The position numbers and the translations under genes were made by a program. 16,641 nucleotides of DNA from an uncultured Collinsella sp. Lineage in GTDB: Bacteria > Actinomycetota > Coriobacteriia > Coriobacteriales > Coriobacteriaceae. Shown in pieces: positions 13,297 to 16,641 of the stretch. The notes under the pieces are model-generated. The model was not told the origin of the DNA. It saw only the letters and a program-made list of their open reading frames with translations, and did no database searches. Where the stretch lies: the NCBI GenBank assembly GCA_900762355.1, contig CAAFGE010000036.1, forward strand, positions 1 through 16,641. Direction: 5' to 3'. Position 1 is the first letter of the stretch. Each line of letters opens with the position of its first letter.

Positions 13297-14934
13297 TTAG
13301 CGCTCGTAGATCAGGTTGCCGGCTAGGTAGGTGGCTTGGACTTTGGTGGCTTGGAGTTCTTGGGGGTCGATGGTGAGTGGGTTTTGGTCCAGGACTACCA
13401 GGTCGGCGAATTTTCCGGGTTCCAGGCTGCCGAGGTTTTGCTCATCGCCCGCTGCATAGGCGCTGCCCAGGGTATAGTTGCGCAGAGCCGTTGCCGCATC
13501 GATACGCTCACTCGGCAGCCAGCCGCCCTCGGGCCAGTGGCTTTTGGGGTCTTGGCGCGTGATCGCCGTGTAGAGCACGTTCATGCTGGTAACGGGCGTG
13601 ATAGGGCTGTCGGTACCGAAGGCTTGGCGAATGCCGCGCTGTTTATAGGTCGCAAACGGCCACATGATGCGGCTGCGCTCCAAGCCCAGGTCGCGCTCCG
13701 GACCACCCGGGTCGAGCGTGATATGGCAGGGCTGGCTCGAAGCGACCACGTTGAGCTTGCGCAGGCGGTCGATGTCCTCGGGCAGGAGGTTCTCCAGATG
13801 CTCGAGTGTGTTATGGCCGTGCTGGGGCAGGCCGTACAGGTCGGCGGCCTCCTCAAAGATATCGAGCGCGGCATGGATGGCACCGTCGCCGATGACGTGG
13901 ATGCGCACGGTGTGCCCGCGCTCCGCAGCAGCCAGAACCAGCTTGCGCATGCGGTCGACGGGAACCGTCAGGCAACCTTGATCGCCCGGGAAGCGCGGAT
14001 TGGTATAGGGCTCGGTGAGATACGCCGTGTGTTCGCTCGACACGCCGTCGAAGAACTGCTTAAAGCCCGGTGCCGAGAGCAGCACATTGTTCGCGTAACG
14101 TGCCTGCAGCTCTTCCAAGCGCGACTGGTCATCCAGCAGCGTGGGGAACAGATGGGCTCGGATGCCCAACTTGCCGGCTGCCTGCAGTTTGTCGTAGACG
14201 TCGTCGCGGATAAAATCGCAGCCCGGCATGGGCATGAGCGACATGTCGCAAATCGAGGTAATGCCTTGCTCGGCCATACGCCTCATTTGATCGGCGTAAG
14301 CGCTTGCAATGCGATCCTCCCCCAGCCACTCAAGGCAGCGCGGTAGCAGCTGCATGGCAGCCGCCTCGTGAGCAATGCCCGTGAGCTCGCCGCTTGCGTC
14401 CTTGTCGTAGCCACCGCCCGCTGGCGGCTCGCTGTCGCGCGTGACGCCGAGCGCCTCGAGTGCGCGGCTGTTGAGCCACAGCGTATGGCCGTCGCCCGAA
14501 TACATAACGCAGGGGCGATCGGGGAATGCCGCATCGAGCGACGCCTTGGTAGGATGCTCGGGCGGGTCCCAACGGTAGTCGCGCCAGCCCTGAGTCACAA
14601 CCCAAGCGTCGTCGGGCAGGTCCTGGGAAAACTCGAGCGCGTGTTGCACCAGCGCAGTCTCGGACGTGCCCATATCCATGAGCATGTACGGCGAGGAGCC
14701 GACCGAGGTATGGAAGAAGTGCAGATGAGCGTCATGGAAACCTGGGCAGACAAACTGCTCGCCGTAGTCGATAACCGGCGTGGCGGCAGGCGCGGCGGCA
14801 ATCACGTCATCGGGCGCACCGACTGCGACGATACGGTCGCCTGCGATGGCAATCGCCAGCTCGCGGGCGGTATCGATGCCGTCTTGCGCGGTAAAGACGT
14901 TCTTGGAGCGGATAATCCGATCGATATGTTGCAT
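13297..14934 (-). CDS. metal-dependent amidohydrolase, YtcJ-like (amidohydrolase family 3)
   Basis: About 545 residues with the TIM-barrel amidohydrolase layout. The N-terminal beta-sandwich is followed by PGFHDAHLH (64-72), with metal ligands His70 and His72. Then come FKQFFDGVSS (291-300) with a Lys at the usual bridging or near-active-site strand, HVIGDGAI (346-353), LEHLE (377-381), GTDSPITP (440-447) with the catalytic Asp442, and the closing LGSLEPGKFADLVVLDQNP (501-519). The family hydrolyses amide or ester bonds of small molecules; the substrate is unknown. The upstream frame stays open through the neighbouring gene to 16161, but that part is antisense to the M20 gene and is not used. 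Three in-frame ATGs cluster at 14946, 14940 and 14934. The last is chosen because GGGGAT lies at a suitable distance and the N-terminus fits the family. It is divergent from the M20 gene. Confidence 0.88.
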   Translation of the reverse strand: MQHIDRIIRSKNVFTAQDGIDTARELAIAIAGDRIVAVGAPDDVIAAAPAATPVIDYGEQFVCPGFHDAHLHFFHTSVGSSPYMLMDMGTSETALVQHALEFSQDLPDDAWVVTQGWRDYRWDPPEHPTKASLDAAFPDRPCVMYSGDGHTLWLNSRALEALGVTRDSEPPAGGGYDKDASGELTGIAHEAAAMQLLPRCLEWLGEDRIASAYADQMRRMAEQGITSICDMSLMPMPGCDFIRDDVYDKLQAAGKLGIRAHLFPTLLDDQSRLEELQARYANNVLLSAPGFKQFFDGVSSEHTAYLTEPYTNPRFPGDQGCLTVPVDRMRKLVLAAAERGHTVRIHVIGDGAIHAALDIFEEAADLYGLPQHGHNTLEHLENLLPEDIDRLRKLNVVASSQPCHITLDPGGPERDLGLERSRIMWPFATYKQRGIRQAFGTDSPITPVTSMNVLYTAITRQDPKSHWPEGGWLPSERIDAATALRNYTLGSAYAAGDEQNLGSLEPGKFADLVVLDQNPLTIDPQELQATKVQATYLAGNLIYER

Positions 14935-15022
14935 GGGCATCCCCATCTCTGGCAGGAAATTCAACACCCCCGAGTGTACTCCCCTGCCCTTGTAACAAAA
15001 CCCCAAGCGGCAAACGGCAACT

Positions 15023-15051
15023 TTACCAGCCCTAGCGGCAGGTGGCATACT
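15023..15051 (+). promoter_or_regulatory. candidate promoter of the M20 amidohydrolase gene
   Basis: TTACCA (15023-15028) and CATACT (15046-15051) are separated by 17 bp, each matching about four of six consensus positions. They lie in the 168-bp intergenic region shared with the divergent amidohydrolase. A TACACT on the minus strand in the same spacer could serve that gene, but no good -35 was found for it. Confidence 0.4.
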
Positions 15052-15102
15052 GGAGAGAGCCTGTACGATTTTGCGATCAACCCAGCAAGGAGCAAATCGA
15101 CC

Positions 15103-16566
15103 ATGACGAAGACCAAGGCACAGCAGATTATGGCGGCGACCGAGGTGCGAGCGGCTGACGACGTCACCGCAGCCATCCAAGATATCGCTACCGAGTTTGA
15201 ACCCTATATCATCAAGCAGCGCCGGCACTTCCATAAGCACCCGGAGCTGAGCCTTGCCGAGGAGCGCACGACCTCCGACATCGCCAACCAGCTCGACGCC
15301 ATGAATATCCCCTACGAGCGTCCCCTCAAGACGGGCCTGGTGGCGACCCTTCGCGGCACCGCGCCCGACGCCTATCGCGAGGACGGCACACCACGCCGCC
15401 GCATCCTGCTGCGCGCCGACATCGACGCCCTGCCCGTCACCGAGCAGACCGGCGAGGAGTTTGCCAGCGTCAACGAGGGCTGCATGCACGCCTGCGGCCA
15501 CGACTGCCACATCGCCATGATGCTCGGCACGCTGCAAATCCTGCGCCATATGACCGACGACATCCACGGCGAAGTCCGCATCGTCTTCCAGCCCAGCGAG
15601 GAAAACGGCCAGGGCGCCAAGCTCATGATCGGCACGGGCGTGCTCGACGGCGTCGATGGCGCCTACGCCGCGCACATCTGGAGTGAGGTCGACGCCGGCA
15701 CCGTGAGCTGCGAGCCCGGACCGCGCATGGCCAATACCGACTGGTTCCGCATCGACGTCCGCGGCACCTCGTGCCACGGCGCCATGCCCCAGCGCGGTCA
15801 CGACGCCGTTATGGTTGCCGCCGAGATCGTCAACGCTCTGCAGACCATCGTTTCGCGCGAGATCAGTCCCTACGAGCCGGCCGTCATTACCGTCGGCGAG
15901 CTGCACGGCGGCACCGCGCGCAACGTTATCGCCGGCACGGCCTACCTCGCCGGCACGGTGCGCACCTACGGAGATTCGACCCACGAGGAAATGCCGGAGC
16001 TCATGCGCCGCATCGTGGAGCATACCGCGGCCGCCTTGGGCGCCGAGGCAGAGCTCACCGACTACACCATCGCCAATTACAAGGTCGAAAACGATGCCGC
16101 CTCGAGCGAGCGCTGCCGCCAGGCAGTAATCAAATGCCTGGGCCCCACCGGCCAAGGCCATTATCGCGGCACACTCTCGGGTGAGGATTTTTCAGAGTAC
16201 CTGCGCCGCGTACCGGGCGTGCTCGCCTTTGTTGGCACGCGCAACCCCCAGATTGGCGCCACGTACGCCCAACATTCTTGCTTCTACAAGATTGACGAGT
16301 CGGTACTGGCCAAGGGCTCCATGGTGGCCGCCCAATATGCCATCGACTTTTTGGCCGAGCCCACACAAGAAGAGCTCGACGGCCCCACGATTGCCGCGGT
16401 CGCCGAGACCAATCCCGACCTGGCAGCCAAACTGCGCTCTGCCAAGGCCACGGCCGCCGAGGCCCGCGACGCCATGCACGATGCCCGCACCGCCCGACAC
16501 GCCGCAATCAAGGGCATCCACGACGCCCGCGCCGCCGCCCGCCGCGAGGAGAAGCACAACGAGTAG
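15103..16566 (+). CDS. M20D-family metallo-amidohydrolase (N-acyl amino acid / peptide hydrolase)
   Basis: A 487-residue zinc-dependent hydrolase of the hippurate hydrolase / N-acyl-L-amino acid amidohydrolase type, probably cytosolic because no signal peptide is seen. Landmarks are RRHFHKHPELSLAE (40-53), LRADIDALPV (103-112), MHACGHDCH (128-136) with Cys131 and His133, PSEENGQGA (164-172) with Glu166-Glu167, His191 in AHIW, SCHGAMP (223-229) and HGGTARNVIAGTA (268-280) in the dimerisation lid, and the late ligand His391 in QHSCFYKIDE. The usual family length is near 390-400. An extra C-terminal part of about 70 residues (about 418-487) is rich in Ala, Arg, Asp and His and looks helical. The ATG at 15103 follows AAGGAG (15087-15092) at 10 nt. 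The open frame upstream of it is antisense to the divergent amidohydrolase. The substrate is unknown. Confidence 0.93.
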   Translation: MTKTKAQQIMAATEVRAADDVTAAIQDIATEFEPYIIKQRRHFHKHPELSLAEERTTSDIANQLDAMNIPYERPLKTGLVATLRGTAPDAYREDGTPRRRILLRADIDALPVTEQTGEEFASVNEGCMHACGHDCHIAMMLGTLQILRHMTDDIHGEVRIVFQPSEENGQGAKLMIGTGVLDGVDGAYAAHIWSEVDAGTVSCEPGPRMANTDWFRIDVRGTSCHGAMPQRGHDAVMVAAEIVNALQTIVSREISPYEPAVITVGELHGGTARNVIAGTAYLAGTVRTYGDSTHEEMPELMRRIVEHTAAALGAEAELTDYTIANYKVENDAASSERCRQAVIKCLGPTGQGHYRGTLSGEDFSEYLRRVPGVLAFVGTRNPQIGATYAQHSCFYKIDESVLAKGSMVAAQYAIDFLAEPTQEELDGPTIAAVAETNPDLAAKLRSAKATAAEARDAMHDARTARHAAIKGIHDARAAARREEKHNE

Positions 16567-16617
16567 TCGATCCACGACCATCTCGCAGTCATAGCCGCAT
16601 CGCGATATCAAAGCGGG

Positions 16618-16641
16618 GGCGGACGCTTCGGCACGTCCGCC
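16618..16641 (+). terminator. probable terminator of the M20 gene, cut by the window edge
   Basis: GGCGGACG (16618-16625) and CGTCCGCC (16634-16641) form an 8-bp perfect stem around CTTCGGCA, about 50 bp after the M20 stop. The G-run before the first arm suggests the stem continues past the window. A T-run would lie outside and cannot be checked. Confidence 0.6.

Noticed and set aside
14368..15102. Upstream extension of the M20 frame by 245 codons
   Set aside because: It is antisense to the amidohydrolase. A proper ribosome site and a normal M20 N-terminus are found at 15103.
13297..16161. A single long minus-strand frame of 954 codons that would make a fused protein
   Set aside because: The part beyond about 14946 is antisense to the well-supported M20 gene and matches no family. 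The amidohydrolase fold starts near 14934, so the extension is only an open shadow frame in GC-rich DNA.

Overview
The window looks like a chromosomal segment of a high-GC actinobacterium of the class Coriobacteriia, most probably Collinsella or a close relative. This is inferred from the base composition, the compact argCJBD order, the single groES-groEL operon ending in a Gly-Gly-Met tail, the fused ECF ATPase and the overall protein flavour. No sequence search was possible. Nearly every gene is on the minus strand; the M20 amidohydrolase at the right end is the main exception.

Left part (about 386-5400): a complete arginine block read right to left, argC - argJ - argB - argD. It converts N-acetylglutamate to N-acetylornithine and recycles the acetyl group. 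A candidate ArgR operator lies upstream of argC, and a terminator-like hairpin with a U-run sits between argC and argJ. A very strong 24-bp-stem hairpin at 5441-5494 separates this block from the next one.

Middle part (about 5532-9986): an apparent flavin operon. A clear FMN riboswitch (9769-9949) precedes a RibU-type riboflavin S-component, a single-chain EcfA1-EcfA2 double ATPase, EcfT, and two tandem paralogues of the FMN-binding pyridoxamine-phosphate-oxidase-like family. Starts and stops overlap in the ECF genes (ATGA, TAATG), so they are probably translationally coupled. Uptake of the flavin precursor and putative flavin-using proteins would then share one flavin-sensing leader.

Right-centre (about 10000-12730): the groES-groEL chaperonin operon, with an intercistronic hairpin. 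It is flanked on both sides by unusually large nested palindromes: 38-bp perfect outer arms at 10177-10321 and 40-bp perfect arms at 12543-12691, the latter with a further outer 15-bp arm pair.

Right end (about 12724-16641): about 570 bp without a convincing gene, containing a pair of facing inverted repeats (12803-12826 and 13013-13036). Then come a YtcJ-type amidohydrolase (minus) and a divergent M20D metallo-amidohydrolase (plus) that share a 168-bp intergenic region. The window stops inside a probable terminator.

The best candidates for undescribed biology are the giant nested palindromes around groESL, the inverted-repeat-bounded gene-free block, the attenuator-like element inside the arginine operon, and the inclusion of two flavoprotein genes in an FMN-riboswitch ECF operon.
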